From Bacteroidota bacterium (GTDB taxonomy: Bacteria; Bacteroidota; Bacteroidia; Bacteroidales; Prolixibacteraceae), in the NCBI GenBank assembly GCA_024278975.1, contig JAJRSD010000016.1:1-64000 (forward strand): DNA of 64,000 nucleotides. Direction: 5' to 3'. Under the pieces are notes generated by a model. It did no database searches. It had not been told where the DNA came from and worked only from the letters and a program-made list of their open reading frames with translations. Below are positions 1 to 8,584 of this stretch, one piece after another; the stretch's first letter is position 1, and every line of letters starts with the position of its first letter. Both the position numbers and the translations under genes were made by a program.

Positions 1-147
1 AAATAACCTAACCGTTTTGACTTGTTCTTTTGCACGCTAACTTCGTTAAAAAGCCTCGCCGTATCTATGCTATGCCTGCGTTTTTTGCCTTGTTATCGCA
101 CAAAATAACTTCGTCAATTCCAGTCATATTATTTCTTCATAGTCCCT
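1..147 (+). repeat. Dispersed MITE-like element, copy 1 (cut by window edge)
   Basis: This is nearly identical to the reverse complement of 38749-38908; I count about three mismatches. The window begins inside its left terminal inverted repeat, and the right repeat TTATTTCTTCATAGTCCCT is at 129-147. It lies just downstream of the fumarase gene. Partial copies of its right half occur at about 13757 and 28598. No credible reading frame crosses it. Confidence 0.85.
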
Positions 148-242
148 TAGTCATCTGATGAAGCTATAATTAACTGATTACCAGATTCGAATTTCCTATC
201 CTTTTTGCTAAACCATTCATCTGATGACTTTTCAGAATAGAC

Positions 243-1847
243 TTAAAGTTGTTGAAAGAAATCGTTTCCTTTGTCGTCAACAATTATAAATGCGGGGAAA
301 TTCTCGACCTTAATTTTACGAACAGCTTCCATTCCTAATTCGGCAAAGTCAACAACCTCAACCGATTTAATACTATTTTTTGCAAGAATTGCTGCCGGTC
401 CGCCAATTGACCCAAGATAAAAACCACCATGTTTTTTACAGGCGTCGGTAACTTGCTGCGAGCGATTTCCTTTTGCAAGCATAATCATAGAACCACCATT
501 CGCCTGAAACTCATTGACGTACGGATCCATCCGTCCGGCAGTAGTTGGGCCAAAACTACCACTTGCCATTCCTTTTGGTGTTTTTGCAGGACCTGCATAA
601 TATACCGGATGCTTTTTAAAATAGTCGGGCATTGGTTTTCCGGCATCAAGCATCTCTTTAATTCTCGCATGTGCCATGTCGCGGGCAACAATTAAAGTAC
701 CACTTAAATTCAACCTTGTTTTAGTTGGATATTTCGATAACTCGGCCAACACATTTTCCATGGGCTGGTCTAAATCAATATCAATTGCAGGGCTTAAACT
801 TGGTGCTTTCGATGGTAAAAAGCGAGCCGGGTTTTTCTCCAACTGCTCAAGGAAAATCCCATCTTCGGTAATTTTTGCTTTTACATTTCTGTCGGCACTG
901 CAACTAACACCCAGTCCCACCGGACACGATGCTGCGTGGCGCGGCAAGCGAATTACACGAACATCGTGCACAAAATATTTTCCACCGTACTGCGCTCCAA
1001 TTCCACTCTCCTGACAGATTTTCTCTACTTTGGCTTCCCATTCCAAATCGCGAAAAGCTTGTCCGCCTTCGTTTCCTTGGGTAGGCAAATTATCGAAATA
1101 TCCGGCCGATGCTTTTTTAACGGCTGCCAGCGTTGCTTCGGCAGAAGTTCCACCAATTACAAGTGCCAGATGATACGGAGGACAGGCAGCAGTACCTAAA
1201 TCCATTAATTTGCTTTTTACAAATTCAGAGAGATTCTCTTCGGTAAGTAACGACTTTGTTTTCTGATACAGATACGATTTATTTGCAGAGCCACCACCTT
1301 TTGTAATAAACAGGAATTCGTACTTATTTCCTTGTTCTGCATAAATATCGATTTGTGCCGGCAAGTTTGTTCCTGTATTTTTTTCCTCCATCATTGTAAA
1401 CGGAACAACTTGTGAGAATCTGAGATTTCGTTCCTGATAAGTATCGAATATCCCTTGAGACAGATGTTTTGCATCATTTGCTCCGGTATAAACATGTTCA
1501 CCTTTTTTGCCCATTACAATCGCAGTTCCGGTATCCTGGCAAGTTGGTAACTCACCTTCGGCAGCAACCGCCTGATTCATCAACATGGTGTGTGCCACAA
1601 AACGATCGTTGTCGGTCGCCTCCGGGTCTTCCAAAATTTTAACCAGTTTCTCGAGGTGTGCCGGGCGTAAATAAAAAGAGACATCGGTGAAAGCCTCTTT
1701 TGCTAAAAGTTCAAGCCCCTCTGGTTCAACTTTTAATATTTTTCTACCATCAACTTCAATAGTCGAAACAAAATCTTTTGTAAGCAGTCGGTAATTTGTA
1801 TCGTCTTTTAAAATCGGATACGGTTTTTGATATTTAAATTCAGTCAT
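243..1847 (-). CDS. fumA: Class I (iron-sulfur) fumarate hydratase
   Basis: This 534-residue protein aligns by eye along its full length with the FumA/FumB family, which reversibly hydrates fumarate to malate using an oxygen-sensitive [4Fe-4S] cluster in the cytoplasm. The three expected cluster cysteines are visible at C103 (PTCQDTGTA), C222 (TAACPPYH) and C316 ([11 protein letters not shown]), close to the spacing in E. coli FumA. The alpha and beta halves are fused in one chain, as in enterobacterial enzymes. The ATG start leads straight into conserved N-terminal sequence. A class I enzyme fits anaerobic or microaerobic central metabolism. The gene is monocistronic, followed by a dispersed repeat at 1-147, and a TACCTTTG -7 element lies upstream. 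Confidence 0.97.
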   Translation of the reverse strand: MTEFKYQKPYPILKDDTNYRLLTKDFVSTIEVDGRKILKVEPEGLELLAKEAFTDVSFYLRPAHLEKLVKILEDPEATDNDRFVAHTMLMNQAVAAEGELPTCQDTGTAIVMGKKGEHVYTGANDAKHLSQGIFDTYQERNLRFSQVVPFTMMEEKNTGTNLPAQIDIYAEQGNKYEFLFITKGGGSANKSYLYQKTKSLLTEENLSEFVKSKLMDLGTAACPPYHLALVIGGTSAEATLAAVKKASAGYFDNLPTQGNEGGQAFRDLEWEAKVEKICQESGIGAQYGGKYFVHDVRVIRLPRHAASCPVGLGVSCSADRNVKAKITEDGIFLEQLEKNPARFLPSKAPSLSPAIDIDLDQPMENVLAELSKYPTKTRLNLSGTLIVARDMAHARIKEMLDAGKPMPDYFKKHPVYYAGPAKTPKGMASGSFGPTTAGRMDPYVNEFQANGGSMIMLAKGNRSQQVTDACKKHGGFYLGSIGGPAAILAKNSIKSVEVVDFAELGMEAVRKIKVENFPAFIIVDDKGNDFFQQL

Positions 1848-1883
1848 AATATAATTGTTAAAGTGTTTTTTTAATCAGGCTAA

Positions 1884-1891
1884 CAAAGGTA
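1884..1891 (-). promoter_or_regulatory. Putative Bacteroidota -7 element for fumarase
   Basis: The minus strand reads TACCTTTG, matching TANNTTTG, 36 bases before the fumarase ATG. I see no good TTTG -33 box at the expected distance, so this is only a partial match. Confidence 0.4.
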
Positions 1892-1970
1892 AAATTATTC
1901 GTTGTTTTAACTCGACTTTTTCTAATCAATTCCATCAGCCCTGAAAACTAAATTAAAATGGTTTATTGTT

Positions 1971-2954
1971 TTACCGCGAACGGATTTCACGTCTCATAAA
2001 CATGGTGTAGGCGATGGCAAAAAATACAATTGTTCCGGCTATTAGTGCTGTTGTTTGCGGCCAAACCAGCATCAAACTTTGCCCAAGTGGCAATGGGTTC
2101 GGAATTGCCCCCCGCATTTGTTCCATAGTTAACGGACCTAAACTACGCACCGATGGCATTAAAAGAGTAGTTGTTGCATCGCTAAAAAGTTGCCCAGGGT
2201 TTATGCGCATCAGGTTTTGTATCGTCTTCTCGAAATGAATAATTTGGCTATCGCTAATTGCACGGACAGGTTCAATTGCTTTTGCAATTAGGTTTACAAT
2301 CATATTAAAAAATACACTAAAGAATAACCAGATAGAAATTCCTGCCAATGCTGAAGTTGCCGATTGGCGGAATTTCACAGAAAACAAAATCGATAAATTC
2401 AACCAAAAAGCAACGTAAACAATACTGACAAGGGTAAATAAAATTAATCGTAAAAACTCCTCGGGGGTTGGGGGAATTCCTATAAATATAAGCCCAAACC
2501 CAAGTACCATAAAAGCTAAAGCAAAAAACAAGACAGTAAGAACGATTATTGATGCAACAAATTTTGCGTTTAACAAGTAATCGCGATAAACAGGCTGCGA
2601 CAAAACCCGGCTCAAAGTGCCCCTGTTTTGTTCCGAGTTAATACTATCGAAGCCCAGACTAATACCCAAAAGCGGGCCAAGGAAACTTATAAAGACAATA
2701 AACGAGGGCAGTGTGCCATCTGATATAGTATATAATTTTAAAAAGAAAAATGTCCCTTCGGGATCGTGAGTGTCAACTGCCTGCGAGAAGTTATTAAGTG
2801 CCGTATAAAGCGACCCTAAACAGGTTAGAAGAATAATTGAAACCAAAATTAAGAATCGCTTGCTTCGTACGGTATCTCCAATTTCCTTGTTAACAATAAC
2901 CCAAAACGGATTGGGTGTCCATTTTGCATTTGATGTTATTTTATTTTTATTCAT
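1971..2954 (-). CDS. ABC-2 type transporter permease
   Basis: This 327-residue integral membrane protein has about six hydrophobic segments. The first (about residues 34-53) follows a basic N-terminus (DTVRSKRF), and the loop with SINSEQNRGTLSRVLSQP resembles the coupling region of ABC-2/NatB-like permeases. It would form the membrane part of an exporter with the ATPase encoded just upstream. The genes overlap by four bases, and its ribosome site lies inside the end of the ATPase gene. The substrate cannot be read from sequence. It is the last gene of a three-gene operon (NEW3 protein, ATPase, permease). Confidence 0.9.
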   Translation of the reverse strand: MNKNKITSNAKWTPNPFWVIVNKEIGDTVRSKRFLILVSIILLTCLGSLYTALNNFSQAVDTHDPEGTFFFLKLYTISDGTLPSFIVFISFLGPLLGISLGFDSINSEQNRGTLSRVLSQPVYRDYLLNAKFVASIIVLTVLFFALAFMVLGFGLIFIGIPPTPEEFLRLILFTLVSIVYVAFWLNLSILFSVKFRQSATSALAGISIWLFFSVFFNMIVNLIAKAIEPVRAISDSQIIHFEKTIQNLMRINPGQLFSDATTTLLMPSVRSLGPLTMEQMRGAIPNPLPLGQSLMLVWPQTTALIAGTIVFFAIAYTMFMRREIRSR

Positions 2955-3922
2955 TGTTTTGTCCCTCCTTCAAAATAACGGTTATAAATGGCATCGAGCC
3001 CATATTCCTTTCGGTTTAAATAATTAAGTTTGAAGCCATTATCAACAACAGCCTTTGCTATCTCTGCCGACACATCAGAAGAGCATTCAATTTGGTAGAA
3101 CCCCTCGTTTTTCGATATCATTTTAATTTGTTCTATCGGTGTTAAAATATCCTCAAAATTGGTTATCGGTATCTCTCCATTTTTCGACCGGAACGAACTA
3201 TCAATTCCAACCTCTACAAGGTACATTCCGTGGGTGAAAAGTTTTTCCGATAACGATTTTATATCTCCCTCGGCTAAAAGTTTGCCTTCGACAAATATTC
3301 CAACCCGATCGCAAATTTGCTGTACCTGATGCAGGTTATGTGACGAAAAAAGCACACTTATCCCATGCTCATCTCTTAATTCGGCAATTAGTTTTAAAAA
3401 ATCCTGTACCCCTTTGGGATCGATCCCCGAAGTGGGTTCATCGAGAATAATTACTTCGGGTGTTTTTATTAACACATCGGCAAGCCCCAGTCGTTGTCTC
3501 ATTCCTTTTGAATATTTGCCGGTTTTTTTATTTATCTCGTCAGATAAACCAACCCGATTCAACAATATTTTAGCTTTATCAACGGCTTCACTCTTTATAA
3601 TCCCATTAAGCATTGCAGTATAAACAAGATTCTCTAAACCCGTCCAATCGTCGTAAAATCCCACATCTTCAGGCAAGTATCCAACTCGTTTTTTCACCTC
3701 TATCGGATGAGTAGTAGAATTTATTCCACACACACGAACCTCGCCCGATGTTGGTTCTGTAAGCCCGAGCATCATTAAAATTGATGTTGATTTCCCTGCA
3801 CCATTTGGTCCGAGCAGTCCAAATATTTCACCTTTTTCAATTGATAAGTCGAGTGCATTTACTGCCGTAAAATCGCCGTACTTTTTGGTTAAATTAACCA
3901 TCTCTATTATGGATTCAGCCAT
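2951..3922 (-). CDS. ABC transporter ATP-binding protein
   Basis: This 323-residue ATPase has Walker A GPNGAGKS (about 38-45), the ABC signature YSKGMRQ (137-143) and Walker B VIILDEP (157-163), followed by an H-loop SSHNLHQ. A C-terminal extension of about 100 residues is typical of exporter ATPases paired with ABC-2 permeases. It lies between a NEW3-domain membrane protein and the permease gene, with gene ends touching or overlapping. The three products very likely form one export or membrane-remodelling complex; the cargo is unknown. Confidence 0.95.
   Translation of the reverse strand: MAESIIEMVNLTKKYGDFTAVNALDLSIEKGEIFGLLGPNGAGKSTSILMMLGLTEPTSGEVRVCGINSTTHPIEVKKRVGYLPEDVGFYDDWTGLENLVYTAMLNGIIKSEAVDKAKILLNRVGLSDEINKKTGKYSKGMRQRLGLADVLIKTPEVIILDEPTSGIDPKGVQDFLKLIAELRDEHGISVLFSSHNLHQVQQICDRVGIFVEGKLLAEGDIKSLSEKLFTHGMYLVEVGIDSSFRSKNGEIPITNFEDILTPIEQIKMISKNEGFYQIECSSDVSAEIAKAVVDNGFKLNYLNRKEYGLDAIYNRYFEGGTKQ
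2963..2970 (-). promoter_or_regulatory. Strong ribosome binding site of permease gene
   Basis: AAGGAGGG on the minus strand lies 8 bases before the permease ATG. It is encoded by the EGG codons at the end of the ATPase gene. Such canonical Shine-Dalgarno sites are uncommon in Bacteroidota, and all three genes of this operon have one. Confidence 0.75.
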
Positions 3923-3925
3923 TGC

Positions 3926-5077
3926 TTACCTCCTTCCAAATTTTTTAAACAAATAAAACACCCCGGCTACTGCCAGCACAATAATTAGAATACCAATCCA
4001 ACCGGTAATTACAGGTGTTTTTACCGAAACCCTGAAAGATACCGATGAGTTTACTTCTGCTGTTTTTGCATTTATTTTAGTTATATAATCACCCGGGATA
4101 GCTTTTTTATCTGCCTTGATAGTGGCGTAAACTTTCTCTGTTTTACCGGGCAATAGTTGATCTATCTTATCCTTATCGAAAGTAACATCCCACTTTTTAG
4201 GTTTGTTTGAGCTTAATTTTATGTCTTCGAGCGTTGCCGAGCCACTGTTTGTAACAAGCAGTTCCACCTTTTTTTCGTCGCCGGCAGTTAATCGCCCGCT
4301 TAACAATCCGGAAGGTGTATTAAGTGTTAAATCGAATGTTCCGGTAATTACAACTTCAAATTCGAGTTTAGCCAATGTGCTGCCCGCCACAGCTTTTATC
4401 GGTATTTTATAAGTTCCTGCCTTAACCGTATTAGGTGGTTTTATATCAAAACTGATATCTTTTGTACCGTTTGCATCTACCTCTGTCGATGTGGCTTGTT
4501 TGTAACTCGGTTTAATAGCAACAACCCATCCGCGCGGCGCTTTAGCCATTAGTGCATACTGTTGTTTCTGAGCTGTCCGGTTTCTTAAAACGGCCTTAAA
4601 ATTAAACGATGATTTTGACGTGCCTTCCATATTTCTTTGGTCGCAGCTAAATTCCGACTCGCTCGACCCGGCTGTTGAAACATTAATTACCAATTGCATT
4701 TCAGCCTTGTTCCCTGCCTTAACATAAAATGTATAATTCCCTTTTCTTACCTGATATGGAACATCAATTTTAAGCGAGAGCGTTTTCTTCTCACCCGGTA
4801 AAATTGCTAATTTGTTTACACTATAACCGCCAGCCATTAATGTGTGATTCCACGATCTGGGAATGTTACTTACAAAAACACTTTCGTTTTGTACGTGGCT
4901 GCCCTTGTTTAAAACATCGATAGAATAGCTCACCGATTTTCCGGGAGCAACCGATATTTTGGTATATGGCGTGTACAATAATAAACTGTCGGCAGTTTGT
5001 GCCGAAATTTGCTGAATAGCAGCAATCCCCAAAATTGTAAATACTAAAATTTGAGAGTAAATTTTTAACTGTTTCAT
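3926..5077 (-). CDS. NEW3-domain membrane-anchored protein of ABC exporter operon
   Basis: The product is 383 residues: a signal peptide (MKQLKIYSQILVFTILGIAA, ending QQISAQ), repeated Ig-like beta-sandwich domains resembling NEW3 (alpha-galactosidase NPCBM-associated), and a C-terminal membrane helix (GWIGILIIVLAVAGVFYLF) with a basic tail. Most of the protein would face the periplasm or outside. I chose the ATG at 5077 because AAAGGAGGA lies 6 bases ahead; a longer frame reaching 5122 would translate that ribosome site. NEW3 proteins are often encoded next to ABC-2 exporters, as here. Their exact role is not established. Confidence 0.85.
   Translation of the reverse strand: MKQLKIYSQILVFTILGIAAIQQISAQTADSLLLYTPYTKISVAPGKSVSYSIDVLNKGSHVQNESVFVSNIPRSWNHTLMAGGYSVNKLAILPGEKKTLSLKIDVPYQVRKGNYTFYVKAGNKAEMQLVINVSTAGSSESEFSCDQRNMEGTSKSSFNFKAVLRNRTAQKQQYALMAKAPRGWVVAIKPSYKQATSTEVDANGTKDISFDIKPPNTVKAGTYKIPIKAVAGSTLAKLEFEVVITGTFDLTLNTPSGLLSGRLTAGDEKKVELLVTNSGSATLEDIKLSSNKPKKWDVTFDKDKIDQLLPGKTEKVYATIKADKKAIPGDYITKINAKTAEVNSSVSFRVSVKTPVITGWIGILIIVLAVAGVFYLFKKFGRR
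3929..3937 (-). promoter_or_regulatory. Strong ribosome binding site of ABC ATPase gene
   Basis: GGAAGGAGG on the minus strand lies 6 bases before the ATPase ATG and spans the 3-base gap and the end of the NEW3 gene. Confidence 0.75.
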
Positions 5078-5083
5078 AAAAAA

Positions 5084-5092
5084 TCCTCCTTT
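5084..5092 (-). promoter_or_regulatory. Strong ribosome binding site of NEW3 gene
   Basis: AAAGGAGGA on the minus strand lies 6 bases before the ATG at 5077. It decides the start codon of the NEW3-domain protein. Confidence 0.8.
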
Positions 5093-5202
5093 AAAAATTT
5101 TGATTTGCTTTTTTAAAATCATAATTATTTAAAATTAAAACTGAACAACTTTTTGTTGAATTAAATTTGTGTTGAGGAGAAAAAAACATACTGAAATATA
5201 AC

Positions 5203-5535
5203 TTATATAAGAGGAAGAGGTGGTGGTAAGTCGTTGAACAAAGGAATAATTGTATTTTGCCAATAATTAAGCAGATTAAAACTGCAATGTTTTATTTTGT
5301 TAAAATTAAACCCTACTGAATTTATTATTTCTTCGAATTCAAATTCTGTTTCTAATTCAGTATTCGCGGGTAAAAGTGCGATAAGCTCATTTGTTTTCTG
5401 TCGAATATTTTTTTGCGTAATCTTCGGGTGGTTATGTCTCAAGAATTGAATATCGATATCTTTTGTACCTGCAGAAGAAAATTCTTTTGCTAACAAAAAA
5501 ATACCCAAAATAGCAATTATCGAAAGCCGGTTCAT
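5203..5535 (-). CDS. Small putative secreted protein, unknown function
   Basis: The frame encodes 110 residues with a plausible signal peptide (MNRLSIIAILGIFLLAKEFSSAG). A charged, mostly helical middle follows, and the end is proline-rich (DLPPPLPLI). I recognise no domain. It lies upstream of the NEW3-ABC operon on the same strand, 125 bases from the NEW3 start, and could be its first gene. Unlike those three genes it has no clear Shine-Dalgarno site. The signal peptide and convincing codon content are the main reasons to call it. Confidence 0.5.
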   Translation of the reverse strand: MNRLSIIAILGIFLLAKEFSSAGTKDIDIQFLRHNHPKITQKNIRQKTNELIALLPANTELETEFEFEEIINSVGFNFNKIKHCSFNLLNYWQNTIIPLFNDLPPPLPLI

Positions 5536-5891
5536 AAATTTATACTTTTTAAAAAATTAGTTTGTAAAAATAAAACAAGGCAAACTTATAGTTTTATCAT
5601 TTTAAAAAATATTTAACAATGTTAAGGATAGTTAACGGGAAAAAATTATTTAAATCGACTCAATTCAAAAACAGACCTAACCGCTATTATTAAAAATGGA
5701 GCGAAATAATCCCTAATTTTAACCGGATACCAGTGAAATACAATATCTTAAATATTTTTTTAATTTTAGCACTTGTAATGCAGATAGCTTTGGTTTAATT
5801 TAACGGAGTGCCTACACAAGAAAATGTATATGAGTAAAAATTAAGACAGGGTTACCGGAAAGTTAATAAAAATAAAAATGAACTGAATATT
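5536..5891. other. Intergenic region between divergent genes
   Basis: This AT-rich stretch separates divergently transcribed genes and must hold promoters for both. A 21-codon hydrophobic frame (GTG at 5733 to TAA at 5798) is visible but has no support as a gene. No convincing promoter pair could be fixed by eye. Confidence 0.4.
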
Positions 5892-7619
5892 ATGAGCCAT
5901 TTCAGAATTAACATACTACTTCTCACATTAATTTTGTTCCTCGTTTCTTTTTCGCTGTTGGCACAGAACTACGTACAGGTTTGGGGCGACGAGTTTAATA
6001 CACCAGGTTTGCCAGATAGTACAAAATGGAAATACGAAATTGGGAAAGTCCGAAACTCCGAATTACAATATTACACTTCGAAAAGAGTTGAAAATGCCCG
6101 AATTGAAGACTCCGTTTTAGTAATTGAAGTACGAAAAGAGCAATATGAAGGTGCTGATTACACCTCTGCGAGTATTATCTCTAAAGGAATTGGCGACTGG
6201 AAATATGGTAAAGTTGAAATTAGTGCTAAAGTGCCAACCGGTAAAGGAACATGGCCAGCACTTTGGATGATGCCAACATACAGCGAATATGGAGGCTGGC
6301 CACGAAGTGGCGAGATTGATATTATGGAATACATTGGTGTTGAACCTCAAAATTTATGGTACAATGCCCACTTTCTTGGAACCGATGGCACGGGGCATGA
6401 TTCCAACGGGAGCGGCGCGGTAAAAGCAATTACTAATCCGTTCGACCAGTTTATAAAATTTACACTGATCTGGACTCCCGACAATATGGAATGGTACGCC
6501 AACGATGTAAAATACCACGAGTATAATAAACCTGCCGACGAGTACAGCGTATGGCCCTTCAACAAAGAATTCTATCTAATTTTGAACCTCGCTTACGGTG
6601 GAAAATGGGGCGGTTACGATGGAGTTAACGATTCTCTTTTACCTCACAAATTTCTTATCGACTACGTGCGTGTTTACCAGCTACGCAAAACGGAAAGCCC
6701 ATTTTCGTTAACCTTAGAACCGGCAAATGGAGGAACTGTTGAAGTTTCACCGCAAATGGATTTTTACCCCGAGAATACACAAATCACAGTTACTGCAATT
6801 CCCGACTCGAATTACGTTTTTAAGTCATGGCAACATCAGAGTGCAGCCAATCCTTACACATTCACAATCAGGAAAAACACAACACTTTCAGCTTTTTTTT
6901 TGAATGAGAGTGAACTACTTACAAACGGAACTTTCGATTATAATTTTCAACCCTGGCAATTTTACGTTAACAGCGATTACAACACCTCTTATTCGGCAGA
7001 AGTTAAAGAGGGCAGATTGATAATTGACATTACACAATCTCCTTTAACCGACTGGAAACTTGGATTTCAGGAGTTGGCTCTTTCATTGCAAAAAGGGAAA
7101 TACAAACTAACTTTCGATGCATTTGCTACCCAGCAAAAACAAGTTTTGATTACCGTCTCTAAAAACTACCCCAACTGGAGTTCACATTTATCTAAAAGAA
7201 TAGACGTTAACACCAACGATAAAACATACGAGGTTTTGCTTGATATGCCAACCGATGATAATAACGTGAGGTTGTTTTTTGGAATTGGAAAATTTCTCGG
7301 GAAATTTAGTATCGACAATATTAGTCTGAGCCGGATAATTCCAACTGCAAACAATGAGATTATTGAATTAAATAATAGTTCCGATTTTAAAATATACCCA
7401 AATCCAAACAGAGGAGAATTTACTTTAGAATTCACAAAATCAACACTTTCAAAAAATACAAGTTTGAGAATATATAATAGTAGCGGTGTTCTTATTCAAT
7501 CGGATGCTAATTTAAAAAGTGAAAATCTTATAAACCTGAATAACACTCAACAGGGAATATATTTTGTTCAAATAATTACTGATAGTGGATTTATTACAAA
7601 GAAGATTTCGATTAAATAG
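5892..7619 (+). CDS. Secreted GH16 beta-glucanase with T9SS tail
   Basis: This 575-residue exported glycosidase starts with a signal peptide (residues 1-25, cut after SLLAQ). A GH16 laminarinase-type catalytic domain (about 28-267) carries the diagnostic EIDIME at 141-146: E141 is the expected nucleophile and E146 the acid/base. Next come an InlB/bacterial-repeat-like module (about 270-335, NGGTVEVSP...FKSWQ), a CBM4/9-like jelly roll (about 340-485, beginning LLTNGTFD) and a C-terminal type IX secretion sorting domain (about 500-575, KIYPNPNRGEFTLEF...GIYFVQI). It probably cleaves beta-1,3 or mixed-linkage glucan at the cell surface or outside. It stands alone, without a SusCD pair. Confidence 0.95.
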   Translation: MSHFRINILLLTLILFLVSFSLLAQNYVQVWGDEFNTPGLPDSTKWKYEIGKVRNSELQYYTSKRVENARIEDSVLVIEVRKEQYEGADYTSASIISKGIGDWKYGKVEISAKVPTGKGTWPALWMMPTYSEYGGWPRSGEIDIMEYIGVEPQNLWYNAHFLGTDGTGHDSNGSGAVKAITNPFDQFIKFTLIWTPDNMEWYANDVKYHEYNKPADEYSVWPFNKEFYLILNLAYGGKWGGYDGVNDSLLPHKFLIDYVRVYQLRKTESPFSLTLEPANGGTVEVSPQMDFYPENTQITVTAIPDSNYVFKSWQHQSAANPYTFTIRKNTTLSAFFLNESELLTNGTFDYNFQPWQFYVNSDYNTSYSAEVKEGRLIIDITQSPLTDWKLGFQELALSLQKGKYKLTFDAFATQQKQVLITVSKNYPNWSSHLSKRIDVNTNDKTYEVLLDMPTDDNNVRLFFGIGKFLGKFSIDNISLSRIIPTANNEIIELNNSSDFKIYPNPNRGEFTLEFTKSTLSKNTSLRIYNSSGVLIQSDANLKSENLINLNNTQQGIYFVQIITDSGFITKKISIK

Positions 7620-7883
7620 TTAAAAAAATTGGCCTACTTTATAAAGTAAAAAAATATAAATTTAGTTATCGGTTTGGCTATGCGTAGTTTGGGTTTCTGA
7701 AACGATTAATTTTCAATTTGCCACTAATTTCATTTCTACCGGTGTGTTGGCAAAAGGCATACTCTTTGACAAGTTTTGGTTTGTGGGTCGGGTTTTTTGA
7801 GCGACTTGGCAAATGCAAAGCATTCACGAACACCGAAAAAAAAAATAAATAACACGTGAGTAATTGTATGTCTGTTGCTTTGG
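7620..7883. other. Intergenic region at the defence-island edge
   Basis: Just after the GH16 gene is a 14-bp perfect palindrome (TACTTTATAAAGTA, 7635-7648) followed by A residues, possibly a weak terminator. A motif shared with 28792 follows at 7670-7691. A stretch bounded by CGGTGT (7740) and ACACCG (to 7835) contains partial inverted repeats. No gene is visible. Confidence 0.5.
7670..7691 (+). repeat. 22-bp motif, inverted copy of 28792-28813
   Basis: The 22 bases contain the palindromic core CTATGCGTAG and are exactly repeated, inverted, at 28792-28813. Both copies border accessory genes (restriction enzyme here, DUF7718/DUF5647 pair there). They may be ends of a cassette-like element. 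Confidence 0.7.
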
Positions 7884-8584
7884 CTATTTGTTTTTTATAC
7901 TTTTTATTGTCATATCAAAATCTGATAAATATTTTTTGTCTTGTTTTACTCTGAATTTCTCGTATTCTTTTATTGCTAATTCTGTAGCTACTGCTCTCGA
8001 TATTTTCCCTTTGTTATTCAAAATTTCTTCTTCGTTAAATTGTAAAAAACTTTTCTGTTTCTAATGTATCAACCGAATAATTGACCGAAGTGGCATAAAT
8101 ATCAGTTATTTTCTGATAAACCATTCGTTCGCTTGCTCGTATTTCTCTAATCTCTTCGAGCAATTCGTCGAAAAAACGAGTATCGAACCGACTACCTTTT
8201 GTAAATCGTTCTTTGTCTATGGTGAAACCTTTAAAAATGTAATTCTTTAATTTATCGGTTGCCCAAGTTCTAAATTGCGTTCCTCTATTAGTATTTACAC
8301 GATAACCAACCGCAATAATAGCCTCCAAAGAATAGTGTTTTGTTTTATATTTTTTACCGTCAGATGCAGTTACCGAGTAATACTCGACAACTGAATTTTT
8401 ATCTAATTCGCCTTCTTTAAAAATGTTTTTTTAGATGTAACGAAATATTATCGGTGCTACACTCAAACAGCTCTGCCATTAGTTTTTGTGTAAGCCACAA
8501 ATTATCAGCATCAAAATAAACATCTATCTTTATTTCTCCGTCTTCGGTTTTGTATAGTAGTATTTATGAGTTGTTTTCTTGCAT
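7884..8584 (-). pseudogene. RhuM family protein, decayed
   Basis: Conceptual translation from the ATG at 8584 gives a RhuM-like protein (LLYKTEDGEIKIDVYFD...LWLTQKLMAELFECS, then the longest open part 8035-8328 with AIIAVGYRVNTNRGTQFRTWA). It is interrupted by an in-frame TAA at 8564-8566 (codon 7), a frameshift in a T7 run at 8426-8432, and a second in an A6 run at 8044-8049. After correction it ends at TAG 7884-7886. The ATG overlaps the stop of the restriction enzyme gene (TGATG), so it was its operon partner. RhuM-like genes often accompany restriction systems; their biochemical role is unknown. Confidence 0.8.

Noticed and set aside
5733-5798. 21-codon hydrophobic frame beginning GTG
   Set aside because: It is too short, lacks a ribosome site or known relatives, and such hydrophobic runs arise by chance in AT-rich DNA.
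7740-7835. Structured RNA or canonical attC site
   Set aside because: CGGTGT/ACACCG ends and partial inverted repeats are visible, but the core-site consensus is missing, so I leave it unassigned.
7864-8064. 66-codon plus-strand open frame
   Set aside because: It is antisense to the decayed RhuM gene, whose conceptual translation matches family sequence.
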